Positions 37,042 to 51,553 of a stretch of 64,000 nt of DNA are shown in pieces. This DNA comes from Gordius sp. MW1 (lineage: Eukaryota; Nematomorpha; Gordioida; Gordea; Gordiidae): positions 12,214,168-12,278,167 of the forward strand of contig OZ038531.1 in the NCBI GenBank assembly GCA_964036665.1, given 5' to 3'. The translations under genes were made by a program, and so were the position numbers. Position 1 is the first letter of the stretch; each line of letters opens with the position of its first letter. Under the pieces are notes generated by a model. The model saw nothing but the letters and a program-made list of their open reading frames with translations. It had not been told where the DNA came from and made no database searches.

Positions 37042-39780
37042 AAATTTTTCACATATTTTTCTTTGAACCGTATTCATCCGATGAAAGTTGTCTTTTTCAG
37101 ACGTGGTTTCTATGATCCCAAGTAAAAATTTATCAGAATCTGAAAACTATTACTTTGAAATCATGATCGCATAGAGCCATTTTCAAAAATTAAGCACTCA
37201 CGTTGCGATACAACAAACTAATCGCAACAATAAAACGTTGTCTTTTGTCAAAATGATAGTTCTCGCAGCTTAAAACCTCTTTTCAGAAGTCAATCGAGGA
37301 TAATAGGATTCTCAAATTGGCTTACTTTTATATATTTTTTTATGCTCTTTCACATAGAATCGAAAAAAATAAATATTTTTACCTCAAAATTTTTCACATA
37401 TTTTTCTTTCAACCGTATTCATCCGATGAAAGTTGTCGTTTTCAGACGTGGTTTCTATGATCCCAAGTAAAAATTTATCAGAATCTAAAAACTATTACTT
37501 TGAAATCATAATCGCATAGAGCAGTTTTCAAAAATTAAGCACTCACGTTGCGATACAACAAACTAATCGCAACAATAAAACGTTGTCTTTTGTCAAAATG
37601 AATAGATCTGGCAGCTTAAAACCTCTTTTCGGAAGTAAATCGAGGATAATAGGATTCTCAAATTGGCTTACTTTTATATATTTTTTCATGCTCTTTCACA
37701 TAGAATCGAAAAAAATAAATATTTTTACCTCAAAATTTTTCTCATATTTTTCTTTCAACCGTATGCATCCGATGAAAGTTGTCGTTTTCAGACGTGGTTT
37801 CGATGATAAAAAGTAAAAATTTATCAGAATCAAAAAACTATTACTTTGAAATCATAATCGCATAGAGCAGTTTTCAAAAATTAAGCACTTACGTTGCGAT
37901 ACAACAAACTAATCGCAACAATAAAACGTTGTCTTTTGTCAGAATGATGGTTCTCGCAGCTTAAAACCTCTTTTCGGAAGTAAATCGAGGATAATAGGAT
38001 TCTCAAATTGGCTTACTTTTATATATTTTTTCATGCTCTTTTACATAAAATCGAAAAAAATAAATATTTTTACCTCAAAATTTTTCTTATATTTTTCTTT
38101 CTACCGTATGCATCCGACGAAAGGTGTCGTTTTCAGACATGGTTTCTATGATCCCAAGTAAAAATTTATCAGAATCTGAAAACTATTACTTTGAAATCAT
38201 GATCACATAATTCATTTTTGAAAAATTAAGCACTCACGTTGCGATACAACAAACTAATCGCAACAATAAAACGTTGTCTTTTGTCAAAATGATAGTTCTC
38301 GCAGCTTAAAACCTCTTTGCGGAAGTCAATCGAGGATAATAGGATTCTCAAATTGGCTTACTTTTATATGTTTTTTTACGCTCTTTCACATAGAATCGAA
38401 AAAAATAAATTTTTTTACCTCAAAATTTTTCACATATTTTTCTTTGAACCGTATTCATCCGATGAAAGTTGTCTTTTTCAGACGTGGTTTCTATGATCCC
38501 AAGTAAAAATTTATCAGAATCTGAAAACTATTACTTTGAAATCATGATCGCATAGAGCCATTTTCAAAAATTAAGCACTCACGTTGCGATACAACAAACT
38601 AATCGCAACAATAAAACGTTGTCTTTTGTCAAAATGATAGTTCTCGCAGCTTAAAACCTCTTTTCAGAAGTCAATCGAGGATAATAGGATTTTCAAATTG
38701 GCTTACTTTTATATATTTTTTCATACTCTTTCACATAGATACGAAAAAAATAAATATTTTTACCTCAAAATTTTTCACATATTTTTCTTTCAACCGTATT
38801 CATCCGATGAAAGTTGTCGTTTTCAGACGTGTTTTCTATGATCCCAAGTAAAAATTTATCAGAATCTAAAAACTATTACTTTGAAATCATGATCGCATAG
38901 AGCCATTTTCAAAAATTAAGCACTCACGTTGCGATACAACAAACTAATCGCAACAATAAAACGTTGTCTTTTGTCAAAATGATAGTTCTCGCAGCTTAAA
39001 ACCTCTTTTCAGAAGTCAATCGAGGATAATAGGATTCTCAAATTGGCTTACTTTTATATATTTTTTCATGCTCTTTCGCATAGAATCAAAAAAAAAATAT
39101 TTTACCTCAAACTTTTTCACATATTTTTCTTTCAACCGTATGCATCCGATGAAAGTTGTCGTTTTCAGACGTGGTTTCGATTATAAAAAGTAAAAATTTA
39201 TCAGAATCAGAAAACTATTACTTTGAAATCATAATCGCATAGAGCAGTTTTCAAAAATTAAGCACTCACGTTGCGATACAACAAACTAATCGCAACAATA
39301 AAACGTTGTCTTTTGTCAAAATGATAGTTCTCGCAGCTTAAAACCTCTTTTCGGAAGTAAATCGAGGATAATAGGATTCTCAAATTGGCTTACTTTTATA
39401 TATTTTTTTATGCTCTTTTACATAGAATCGAAAAAAATAAATATTTTACCTCTAAATTTTTCACATATTTTTCTTTGAACCGTATTCATCCGATGAAATT
39501 TGTCGTTTTCAGACGTGGTTTCCATGAAAAAGGAAAAATTTATCAGAATCAAAAAACTATTACTTTGAAATCATAATCGCATAGAGCAGTTTTCAAAAAT
39601 TAAGCACTCACGTTGCGATACAACAAACTAATCGCAACAATAAAACGTTGTCTTTTGTCAAAATGATAATTCTCGCAGCTTAAAACCCCTTTTCGGAAGT
39701 AAATCGAGGATAATAGGATTCTCAAATTGGCTTACTTTTATATATTTTTTCATGCTCTTTCACATAGAATCGAAAAAAAT
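37042..39780 (+). repeat. 3445-bp (10-monomer) duplication, copy 1
   Basis: Matches 40487-43225 at offset 3445. The copies begin at the shared AAATTTTTCACAT after ACCTCA (left) or ACCTCT (right) and end where AAATAAAT (39781) meets AAATTAAT (43226). Shared private variants: TCATACTCTTTC with CATAGATACG, GACGTGTTTTC, AATCAAAAAAAAAATATTTTACC followed by CAAACTTTTTC, TTCGATTATAAAAAG, TTCCATGAAAAAGG, and AAAACCCCTTTTC. The intervening 39781-40486 is two monomers not shared with the right copy in register. Confidence 0.88.
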
Positions 39781-40486
39781 AAATATTTTTACCTCAAAAT
39801 TTTTCACATATTTTTCTTTCAACCGTATTCATCCGATGAAAGTTGTCGTTTTCAGACGTGGTTTCTATGATCCCAAGTAAAAATTTATCAGAATCTAAAA
39901 ACTATTACTTTGAAATCATAATCGCATAGAGCAGTTTTCAAAAATTAAGCACTCACGTTGCGATACAACAAACTAATCGCAACAATAAAACGTTGTCTTT
40001 TGTCAAAATGAATAGATCTGGCAGCTTAAAACCTCTTTTCGGAAGTAAATCGAGGATAATAGGATTCTCAAATTGGCTTACTTTTATATATTTTTTCATG
40101 CTCTTTCACATAGAATCGAAAAAAATAAATATTTTTACCTCAAAATTTTTCTCATATTTTTCTTTCAACCGTATGCATCCGATGAAAGTTGTCGTTTTCA
40201 GACGTGGTTTCGATGATAAAAAGTAAAAATTTATCAGAATCAAAAAACTATTACTTTGAAATCATAATCGCATAGAGCAGTTTTCAAAAATTAAGCACTT
40301 ACGTTGCGATACAACAAACTAATCGCAACAATAAAACGTTGTCTTTTGTCAGAATGATGGTTCTCGCAGCTTAAAACCTCTTTTCGGAAGTAAATCGAGG
40401 ATAATAGGATTCTCAAATTGGCTTACTTTTATATATTTTTTTATGCTCTTTTACATAGAATCGAAAAAAATAAATATTTTACCTCT

Positions 40487-43225
40487 AAATTTTTCACATA
40501 TTTTTCTTTGAACCGTATTCATCCGATGAAAGTTGTCTTTTTCAGACGTGGTTTCTATGATCCCAAGTAAAAATTTATCAGAATCTGAAAACTATTACTT
40601 TGAAATCATGATCGCATAGAGCCATTTTCAAAAATTAAGCACTCACGTTGCGATACAACAAACTAATCGCAACAATAAAACGTTGTCTTTTGTCAAAATG
40701 ATAGTTCTCGCAGCTTAAAACCTCTTTTCAGAAGTCAATCGAGGATAATAGGATTCTCAAATTGGCTTACTTTTATATATTTTTTTATGCTCTTTCACAT
40801 AGAATCGAAAAAAATAAATATTTTTACCTCAAAATTTTTCACATATTTTTCTTTCAACCGTATTCATCCGATGAAAGTTGTCGTTTTCAGACGTGGTTTC
40901 TATGATCCCAAGTAAAAATTTATCAGAATCTAAAAACTATTACTTTGAAATCATAATCGCATAGAGCAGTTTTCAAAAATTAAGCACTCACGTTGCGATA
41001 CAACAAACTAATCGCAACAATAAAACGTTGTCTTTTGTCAAAATGAATAGATCTGGCAGCTTAAAACCTCTTTTCGGAAGTAAATCGAGGATAATAGGAT
41101 TCTCAAATTGGCTTACTTTTATATATTTTTTCATGCTCTTTCACATAGAATCGAAAAAAATAAATATTTTTACCTCAAAATTTTTCTCATATTTTTCTTT
41201 CAACCGTATGCATCCGATGAAAGTTGTCGTTTTCAGACGTGGTTTCGATGATAAAAAGTAAAAATTTATCAGAATCAAAAAACTATTACTTTGAAATCAT
41301 AATCGCATAGAGCAGTTTTCAAAAATTAAGCACTTACGTTGCGATACAACAAACTAATCGCAACAATAAAACGTTGTCTTTTGTCAGAATGATGGTTCTC
41401 GCAGCTTAAAACCTCTTTTCGGAAGTAAATCGAGGATAATAGGATTCTCAAATTGGCTTACTTTTATATATTTTTTCATGCTCTTTTACATAAAATCGAA
41501 AAAAATAAATATTTTTACCTCAAAATTTTTCTTATATTTTTCTTTCTACCGTATGCATCCGACGAAAGGTGTCGTTTTCAGACATGGTTTCTATGATCCC
41601 AAGTAAAAATTTATCAGAATCTGAAAACTATTACTTTGAAATCATGATCACATAATTCATTTTTGAAAAATTAAGCACTCACGTTGCGATACAACAAACT
41701 AATCGCAACAATAAAACGTTGTCTTTTGTCAAAATGATAGTTCTCGCAGCTTAAAACCTCTTTGCGGAAGTCAATCGAGGATAATAGGATTCTCAAATTG
41801 GCTTACTTTTATATGTTTTTTTACGCTCTTTCACATAGAATCGAAAAAAATAAATTTTTTTACCTCAAAATTTTTCACATATTTTTCTTTGAACCGTATT
41901 CATCCGATGAAAGTTGTCTTTTTCAGACGTGGTTTCTATGATCCCAAGTAAAAATTTATCAGAATCTGAAAACTATTACTTTGAAATCATGATCGCATAG
42001 AGCCATTTTCAAAAATTAAGCACTCACGTTGCGATACAACAAACTAATCGCAACAATAAAACGTTGTCTTTTGTCAAAATGATAGTTCTCGCAGCTTAAA
42101 ACCTCTTTTCAGAAGTCAATCGAGGATAATAGGATTTTCAAATTGGCTTACTTTTATATATTTTTTCATACTCTTTCACATAGATACGAAAAAAATAAAT
42201 ATTTTTACCTCAAAATTTTTCACATATTTTTCTTTCAACCGTATTCATCCGATGAAAGTTGTCGTTTTCAGACGTGTTTTCTATGATCCCAAGTAAAAAT
42301 TTATCAGAATCTAAAAACTATTACTTTGAAATCATGATCGCATAGAGCCATTTTCAAAAATTAAGCACTCACGTTGCGATACAACAAACTAATCGCAACA
42401 ATAAAACGTTGTCTTTTGTCAAAATGATAGTTCTCGCAGCTTAAAACCTCTTTTCAGAAGTCAATCGAGGATAATAGGATTCTCAAATTGGCTTACTTTT
42501 ATATATTTTTTCATGCTCTTTCGCATAGAATCAAAAAAAAAATATTTTACCTCAAACTTTTTCACATATTTTTCTTTCAACCGTATGCATCCGATGAAAG
42601 TTGTCGTTTTCAGACGTGGTTTCGATTATAAAAAGTAAAAATTTATCAGAATCAGAAAACTATTACTTTGAAATCATAATCGCATAGAGCAGTTTTCAAA
42701 AATTAAGCACTCACGTTGCGATACAACAAACTAATCGCAACAATAAAACGTTGTCTTTTGTCAAAATGATAGTTCTCGCAGCTTAAAACCTCTTTTCGGA
42801 AGTAAATCGAGGATAATAGGATTCTCAAATTGGCTTACTTTTATATATTTTTTTATGCTCTTTTACATAGAATCGAAAAAAATAAATATTTTACCTCTAA
42901 ATTTTTCACATATTTTTCTTTGAACCGTATTCATCCGATGAAATTTGTCGTTTTCAGACGTGGTTTCCATGAAAAAGGAAAAATTTATCAGAATCAAAAA
43001 ACTATTACTTTGAAATCATAATCGCATAGAGCAGTTTTCAAAAATTAAGCACTCACGTTGCGATACAACAAACTAATCGCAACAATAAAACGTTGTCTTT
43101 TGTCAAAATGATAATTCTCGCAGCTTAAAACCCCTTTTCGGAAGTAAATCGAGGATAATAGGATTCTCAAATTGGCTTACTTTTATATATTTTTTCATGC
43201 TCTTTCACATAGAATCGAAAAAAAT
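40487..43225 (+). repeat. 3445-bp (10-monomer) duplication, copy 2
   Basis: Partner of 37042-39780. Its internal monomer order (AGATCTGG type, GATGG type, GACATGG type, TACGC type, GAGCCATT type, and so on) reproduces the left copy step by step. Confidence 0.88.
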
Positions 43226-46200
43226 TAATATTTTTACCTCAAAATTTTTCACATATTTTTCTTTCAACCGTATGCATCCGATGAAAGTTGTCGTTTTCAG
43301 ACGTGGTTTCGATGATAAAAAGTAAAAATTTATCAGAATCAGAAAACTATTACTTTAAAATCATGATCGCATAGTGCATTTTTGAAAAATTAAGCACTCA
43401 CGTTGCGATACAACAAACTAATCGCAACAATAAAACGTTGTCTTTTGTTAAATGATAGTTCTCGCAGCTTAAAACCTCTTTTCGGAAGTAAATCGAGGAT
43501 AATAGGATTCTCAAATTGGCTTACTTTTATATATTTTTTCATGCTCTTTCACATAGAATCAAAAAAAATAAATATTTTTACCTCAAAATTTTTTACATAT
43601 TTTTCTTTCAACCGTATGCATCCGATGAAAGTTGTCGTTTTCATACGTGGTTTCGATGATAAAAAGTAAAAATTTATCAGAATCAGAAAACTATTACTTT
43701 GAAATCATAATCGCATAGAGCAGTTTTCAAAAATTAAGCACTCACGTTGCGATACAACAAACTAATCGCAACAATAAAACGTTGTCTTTTGTCAAAATGA
43801 TAGTTCTCGCAGCTTAAAACCACTTTTCGGAAGTAAACTGAGGATAATAGGATTCTCAAATTGGCTTACTTTTATATATTTTTTTATGCTCTTTTACATA
43901 GAATCGAAAAAAATAAATATTTTACCTCTAAATTTTTCACATATTTTTCTTTGAACCGTATTCATCCGATGAAAGTTGTCGTTTTCAGACGTGGTTTCCA
44001 TGTTTAAAAGTAAAAATTTATCAGAATCAGAAAACTATTACTTTGAAATCATAATCGCATAGAGCAGTTTTCAAAAATTAAGCACTCACGTTGCGATACA
44101 ACAAACTAATCGCAACAATAAAACGTTGTCTTTTGTCAAAATGATAGTTCTCACAGCTTAAAACCTCTTTTCGGAAGTAAATCGAGGATAATAAGATTCT
44201 CAAATTGGCTTACTTTTATATATTTTTTCATGCTCTTTCACATAGAATCGAAAAAAATAAATATTTTTACCTCAAACTTTTTCACATATTTTTCTTTCAA
44301 CCGTATGCATCCGATGAAAGTTGTCGTTTTCAGACGTGGTTTCGATGATAAAAAGTAAAAATTTATCAGAATCAGAAAACTATTACTTTAAAATCATGAT
44401 CGCATAGTGCATTTTTGAAAAATTAAGCACTCACGTTGCGATACAACAAACTAATCGCAACAATAAAACGTTGTCTTTTGTCAAAATGATAGTTCTCGCA
44501 GCTTAAAACCTCTTTTCGGAAGTAAATCGAGGATAATAGGATTCTCAAATTGGCTTACTTTTATATATTTTTTCATGCTCTTTCACATAGAATCGAAAAA
44601 AATAAATATTTTTACCTCAAACTTTTTCACATATTTTTCTTTCAACCGTATGCATCCGATGAAAGTTGTCGTTTTCAGACGTGGTTTCGATGATAAAAAG
44701 TAAAAATTTATCAGAATCAGAAAACTATTACTTTAAAATCATGATCGCATAGTGCATTTTTGAAAAATTAAGCACTCACGTTGCGATACAACAAACTAAT
44801 CGCAACAATAAAACGTTGTCTTTTGTCAAAATGATAGTTCTCGCAGCTTAAAACCTCTTTTCGGAAGTAAATCGAGGATAATAGGATTCTCAAATTGGCT
44901 TACTTTTATATATTTTTTCATGCTCTTTCACATAGAATCAAAAAAAATAAATATTTTACCTCAAAATTTTTCACATATTTTTCTTTCAACCGTATGCATC
45001 CGATGCAAGTTGTCGTTTTCATACGTGGTTTCGATGATAAAAAGTAAAAATTTATCAGAATCAGAAAACTATTACTTTGAAATCATAATCGCATAGAGCA
45101 GTTTTCAAAAATTAAGCACTCACGTTGCGATACAACAAACTAATCGCAACAATAAAACGTTGTCTTTTGTCAAAATGATAGTTCTCGCAGCTTAAAACCT
45201 CTTTTCGGAAGTAAATCGAGGATAATAGGATTCTCAAATTGGCTTACTTTTATATATTTTTTCATGCTCTTTCACATAGAATCAAAAAAAATAAATATTT
45301 TTACCTCAAAATTTTTCACATATTTTTCTTTCAACCGTATGCATCCGATGAAAGTTGTCGTTTTCAGACGTGGTTTCGATGATAAAAAGTAAAAATTTAT
45401 CAGAATCAGAAAACTATTACTTTGAAATCATAATCGCATAGAGCAGTTTTCAAAAATTAAGCACTCACGTTGCGATACAACAAACTAATCGCAACAATAA
45501 AACGTTGTCTTTTGTCAAAATGATAGTTCTCGCAGCTTAAAACCTCTTTTCGGAAGTAAATCGAGGATAATAGGATTCTCAAATTGGCTTACTTTTATAT
45601 ATTTTTTTATGCTCTTTTACAGAGATTCGAAAAAAATAAATATTTTACCTCTAAATTTTTCACATATTTTTCTTTCAACCGTATGCATCCGATGAAAGTT
45701 GTCGTTTTCATACGTGGTTTCGATGATAAAAAGTAAAAATTTATCAGAATCAGAAAACTATTACTTTGAAATCATAATCGCATAGAGCAGTTTTCAAAAA
45801 TTAAGCACTCACGTTGCGATACAACAAACTAATCGCAACAATAAAACGTTGTCTTTTGTCAAAATGATAGTTCTCGCAGCTTAAAACCTCTTTTCGGAAG
45901 TAAATCGAGGATAATAAGATTCTCAAATTGGCTTACTTTTATATATTTTTTCATGCTCTTTCACATAGAATCGAAAAAAATAAATATTTTTACCTCAAAC
46001 TTTTTCACATATTTTTCTTTCAACCGTACGCATCCGATGAAAGTTGTCGTTTTCAGACGTGGTTTCGATGATAAAAAGTAAAAATTTATCAGAATCAGAA
46101 AACTATTACTTTAAAATCATGATCGCATAGTGCATTTTTGAAAAATTAAGCACTCACGTTGCGATACAACAAACTAATCGCAACAATAAAACGTTGTCTT

Positions 46201-49115
46201 TTGTCAAAATGATAGTTCTCGCAGCTTAAAACCTCTTTTCGGAAGTAAATCGAGGATAATAGGATTCTCAAATTGGCTTACTTTTATATATTTTTTCATG
46301 CTCTTTCACATAGAATCAAAAAAAATAAATATTACCTCAAAATTTTTCACATATTTTTCTTTCAACCGTATGCATCCGATGAAAGTTGTCGTTTTCATAC
46401 GTGGTTTCGATGATAAAAAGTAAAGATTTATCAGAATCAGAAAACTATTACTTTGAAATCATAATCGCATAGAGCAGTTTTCAAAAATTAAGCACTCACG
46501 TTGCGATACAACAAACTAATCGCAACAATAAAACGTTGTCTTTTGTCAAAATGATAGTTCTCGCAGCTTAAAACCTCTTTTCGGAAGTAAATCGAGGATA
46601 ATAAGATTCTCAAATTGGCTTACTTTTATATATTTTTTCATGCTCTTTTACATAGAATCGAAAAAAATAAATATATTACCTCAAAATTTTTCACATATTT
46701 TTCTTTCAACCGTATGCATCCGATGAAAGTTGTCGTTTTCAGACGTGGTTTCGATGATAAAAAGTAAAAATTTATCAGAATCAGAAAACTATTACTTTGA
46801 AATCATAATCGCATAGAGCAGTTTTCAAAAATTAAGCACTCACGTTGCGATACAACAAACTAATCGCAACAATAAAACGTTGTCTTTTGTCAAAATGATA
46901 GTTCTCGCAGCTTAAAACCCCTTTTCGGAAGTAAATCGAGGATAATAGGATTCTCAAATTGGCTTACTTTTATATATTTTTTCATGCTCTTTCACATAGA
47001 ATCAAAAAAAAAAAATATTTTACCTCAAAATTTTTCACATATTTTTCTTTCAACCGTATGCATCCGATGAAAGTTGTCGTTTTCAGACGTGGTTTCGATG
47101 ATAAAAAGTAAAAATTTATCAGAATCAGAAAACTATTACTTTGAAATCATAATCGCATAGAGCAGTTTTCAAAAATTAAGCACTCACGTTGCGATACAAC
47201 AAACTAATCGCAACAATAAAACGTTGTCTTTTGTCAAAATGATAGTTCTCGCAGCTTAAAACCTCTTTTCGGAAGTAAATCGAGGATAATAAGATTCTCA
47301 AATTGGCTTACTTTTATATATTTTTTCATGCTCTTTTACATAGAATCGAAAAAAATAAATATATTACCTCAAAATTTTTCACATATTTTTCTTTCAACCG
47401 TATGCATCCGATGAAAGTTGTCGTTTTCAGACGTGGTTTCGATGATAAAAAGTAAAAATTTATCAGAATCAGAAAACTATTACTTTGAAATCATAATCGC
47501 ATAGAGCAGTTTTCAAAAATTAAGCACTCACGTTGCGATACAACAAACTAATCGCAACAATAAAACGTTGTCTTTTGTCAAAATGATAGTTCTCGCAGCT
47601 TAAAACCCCTTTTCGGAAGTAAATCGAGGATAATAGGATTCTCAAATTGGCTTACTTTTATATATTTTTTCATGCTCTTTTACATAGAATCGAAAAAAAT
47701 AAATATATTACCTCAAAATTTTTCACATATTTTTCTTTCAACCGTATGCATCCGATGAAAGTTGTCGTTTTCAGACGTGGTTTCGATGATAAAAAGTAAA
47801 AATTTATCAGAATCAGAAAACTATTACTTTGAAATCATAATCGCATAGAGCAGTTTTCAAAAATTAAGCACTCACGTTGCGATACAACAAACTAATCGCA
47901 ACAATAAAACGTTGTCTTTTGTCAAAATGATAGTTCTCGCAGCTTAAAACCCCTTTTCGGAAGTAAATCGAGGATAATAGGATTCTCAAATTGGCTTACT
48001 TTTATATATTTTTTCATGCTCTTTCACATAGAATCAAAAAAAAAAAATATTTTACCTCAAAATTTTTCACATATTTTTCTTTCAACCGTATGCATCCGAT
48101 GAAAGTTGTCGTTTTCAGACGTGGTTTCGATGATAAAAAGTAAAAATTTATCAGAATCAGAAAACTATTACTTTGAAATCATAATCGCATAGAGCAGTTT
48201 TCAAAAATTAAGCACTCACGTTGCGATACAACAAACTAATCGCAACAATAAAACGTTGTCTTTTGTCAAAATGATAGTTCTCGCAGCTTAAAACCTCTTT
48301 TCGGAAGTAAATCGAGGATAATAGGATTCTCAAATTGGCTTACTTTTATATATTTTTTTATGCTCTTTTACATAGAATCGAAAAAAATAAATATTTTACC
48401 TCTAAATTTTTCACATATTTTTCTTTGAACCGTATTCATCCGATGAAAGTTGTCGTTTTCAGACGTGGTTTCCATGAAAAAGGAAAAATTTATCAGAATC
48501 AGAAAACTATTACTTTAAAATCATAATCGCATAGAGCAGTTTTCAAAAATTAAGCACTCACGTTGCGATACAACAAACTAATCGCAACAATAAAACGTTG
48601 TCTTTTGTCAAAATGATAGTTCTCGCAGCTTAAAACCTCTTTTCGGAAGTAAATCGAGGATAATAAGATTCTCAAATTGGCTTACTTTTATATATTTTTT
48701 CATGCTCTTTTACATAAAATCGAAAAAAACAAATATTTTTACCTCAAAATTTTTCAAATATTTTTCTTTCTACCGTATGCATCCGACGAAAGGTGTCGTT
48801 TTCAGACATGGTTTCTATGATCCCAAGTAAAAATTTATCAGAATCTGAAAACTATTACTTTGAAATCATGATCGCATAGAGCCATTTTCAAAAATTAACC
48901 ACTCACGTTGCGATACAACAAACTAATCGCAACTATAAAACGTTGTCTTTTGTCAAAATGATAGTTCTCGCAGCTTAAAACCTCTTTTCGGAAGTCAATC
49001 GAGGATAATAGGATTCTCAAATTGGCTTACTTTTATATATTTTTTTATGCTCTTTCACATAGAATCGAAAAAAATAAATATTTTTACCTCAAAATTTTTC
49101 ACATGTTTTTCTTTT

Positions 49116-51553
49116 AACCGTATGCATCCGATGAAAGTTGTCGTTTTCAGACGTGGTTTCGATGATAAAAAGTAAAAATTTATCAGAATCAGAAAACTAT
49201 TACTTTGAAATCATAATCGCATAGAGCAGTTTTCAAAAATTAAGCACTCACGTTGCGATACAACAAACTAATCGCAACAATAAAACGTTGTCTTTTGTCA
49301 AAATGAATAGATCTGGCAGCTTAAAACCTCTTTTCAGAAGTAAATCGAGGATAATAGGATTCTCAAATTGGCTTACTTTTATATATTTTTTCATGCTCTT
49401 TCACATAGAATCGAAAAAAATAAATATTTTTACCTCAAAATTTTTCTCATATTTTTCTTTCAACCGTATGCATCCGATGAAAGTTGTCGTTTTCAGACGT
49501 GGTTTCGATGATAAAAAGTAAAAATTTATCAGAATCAGAAAACTATTACTTTGAAATCATAATCGCATAGAGCAGTTTTCAAAAATTAAGCACTCACGTT
49601 GCGATCAAACAAACTAATCGCAACAATAAAACGTTGTCTTTTGTCAAAATGATAGTTCTCGCAGCTTAAAACCTCTTTTCGGAAGTAAATCGAGGATAAT
49701 AGGATTCTCAAATTGGCTTATTTTATATATTTTTTTATGCTCTTTTACATAGAATTGAAAAAAATAAATATTTTACCTCTAAATTTTTCACATATTTTTC
49801 TTTAAACCGTATTCATCCGATGAAAGTTGTCGTTTTCAGACGTGGTTTCCATGATAAAAAGTAAAAATTTATCAGAATCAGAAAACTATTACTTTGAAAT
49901 CATAATCGCATAGAGCAGTTTTCAAAAATTAAGCACTCACGTTGCGATACAACAAACTAATCGCAACAATAAAACGTTGTCTTTTGTCAAAATGATAGTT
50001 CTCGCAGCTTAAAACATCTTTTCGGAAGTAAATCGAGGATAATAGGATTCTCAAATTGGCTTACTTTTATATATTTTTTCATGCTCTTTCACATAGAATC
50101 GAAAAAAATAAATATTTTTACCTCAAAATTTTTCACATATTTTTCTTTCAACCGTATGCATCCGATGAAAGTTGTCGTTTTCAGACGTGGTTTCGATGAT
50201 AAAAAGTAAAAATTTATCAGAATCAGAAAACTATTACTTTAAAATCATGATCGCATTTTGAAAAATTAAGCACTCACGTTGCGATACAACAAACTAATCG
50301 CAACAATAAAACGTTGTCTTTTGTCAAAATGATAGTTCTCGCAGCTTAAAACCTCTTTTCGGAAGTAAATCGAGGATAATAGGATTCTCAAATTGGCTTA
50401 CTTTTATATATTTTTTCATGCTCTTTCACATAGAATCAAAAAAAATAAATATTTTTACCTCAAAATTTTTCACATATTTTTCTTTCAACCGTATGCATCC
50501 GATGAAAGTTGTCGTTTTCAGACGTGGTTTCGATGATAAAAAGTAAAAATTTATCAGAATCAGAAAACTATTACTTTGAAATCATAATCGCATAGAGCAG
50601 TTTTCAAAAATTAAGCACTCACGTTGCGATACAACAAACTAATCGCAACAATAAAACGTTGTCTTTTGTCAAAATGATAGTTCTCGCAGCTTAAAACCTC
50701 TTTTCGGAAGTAAATCGAGGATAATAGGATTCTCAAATTGGCTTACTTTTATATATTTTTTTATGCTCTTTTACATAGAATCGAAAAAAATAAATATTTT
50801 ACCTCTAAATTTTTCACATATTTTTCTTTCAACCGTATGCATCCGATGAAAGTTGTCGTTTTCAGACGTGGTTTCCATGATAAAAAGTAAAAATTTATCA
50901 GAATCAGAAAACTATTACTTTGAAATCATAATCGCATAGAGCAGTTTTCAAAAATTAAGCACTCACGTTGCGATACAACAAACTAATCGCAACAATAAAA
51001 CGTTGTCTTTTGTCAAAATGGTAGTTCTCGCAGCTTAAAACCTCTTTTCGGAAGTAAATCGAGGATAATAAGATTCTCAAATTGGCTTACTTTTATATAT
51101 TTTTTCATGCTCTTTTACATAAAATCGAAAAAAACAAATATTTTTACCTCAAAATTTTTCAAATATTTTTCTTTCTACCGTATGCATCCGACGAAAGGTG
51201 TCGTTTTCAGACATGGTTTCTATGATCTCAAGTAAAAATTTATCAGAATCTGAAAACTATTACTTTGAAATCATGATCGCATAGAGCCATTTTCAAAAAT
51301 TAAGCACTCACGTTGCGATACAACAAACTAATCGCAACTATAAAACGTTGTCTTTTGTCAAAATGATAGTTCTCGCAGCTTAAAACCTCTTTTCGGAAGT
51401 CAATCGAGGATAATAGGATTCTCAAATTGGCTTACTTTTATATATTTTTTTATGCTCTTTCACATAGAATCGAAAAAAATAAATATTTTACCTCTAAATT
51501 TTTCACATATTTTTCTTTCAACCGTATGCATCCGATGAAAGTTGTCGTTTTCA
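49116..51553 (+). repeat. Dispersed duplication, copy 1 (offset 8255 bp, 24 monomers)
   Basis: Matches 57371-59808. Shared markers: AATGAATAGATCTGG followed by TTTTCAGAAG, GCGATCAAACAAAC (49600, 57855), GGCTTATTTTATATA, AAAACATCTTTTC, and a short deletion giving ATCGCATTTTGAAAA (50251, 58506). A few substitutions separate the copies, for example CTTTAAACCG near 49803 against CTTTGAACCG. Confidence 0.88.

Larger units (their letters stand above)
26400..43225 (+). repeat. Satellite array, mosaic region with several marked monomer types
   Basis: About 49 monomers. Types distinguishable by eye: CTTTCTACCGTATGC with GACATGG (near 26430, 28500, 31900, 34310, 35345, 36725, 38105, 41550); TATGTTTTTTTACGC with or without CCTATGAAAG; AATGAATAGATCTGG; and GAGCCATTTTC. 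In the first half a cassette of GACATGG monomer, TACGC/CCTATG monomer, then AGATCTGG monomer recurs near 26.4, 28.5 and 31.9 kb. Small deletions are more frequent here (near 29247, 29557, 32925, 36021). No gene was seen. Confidence 0.95.
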
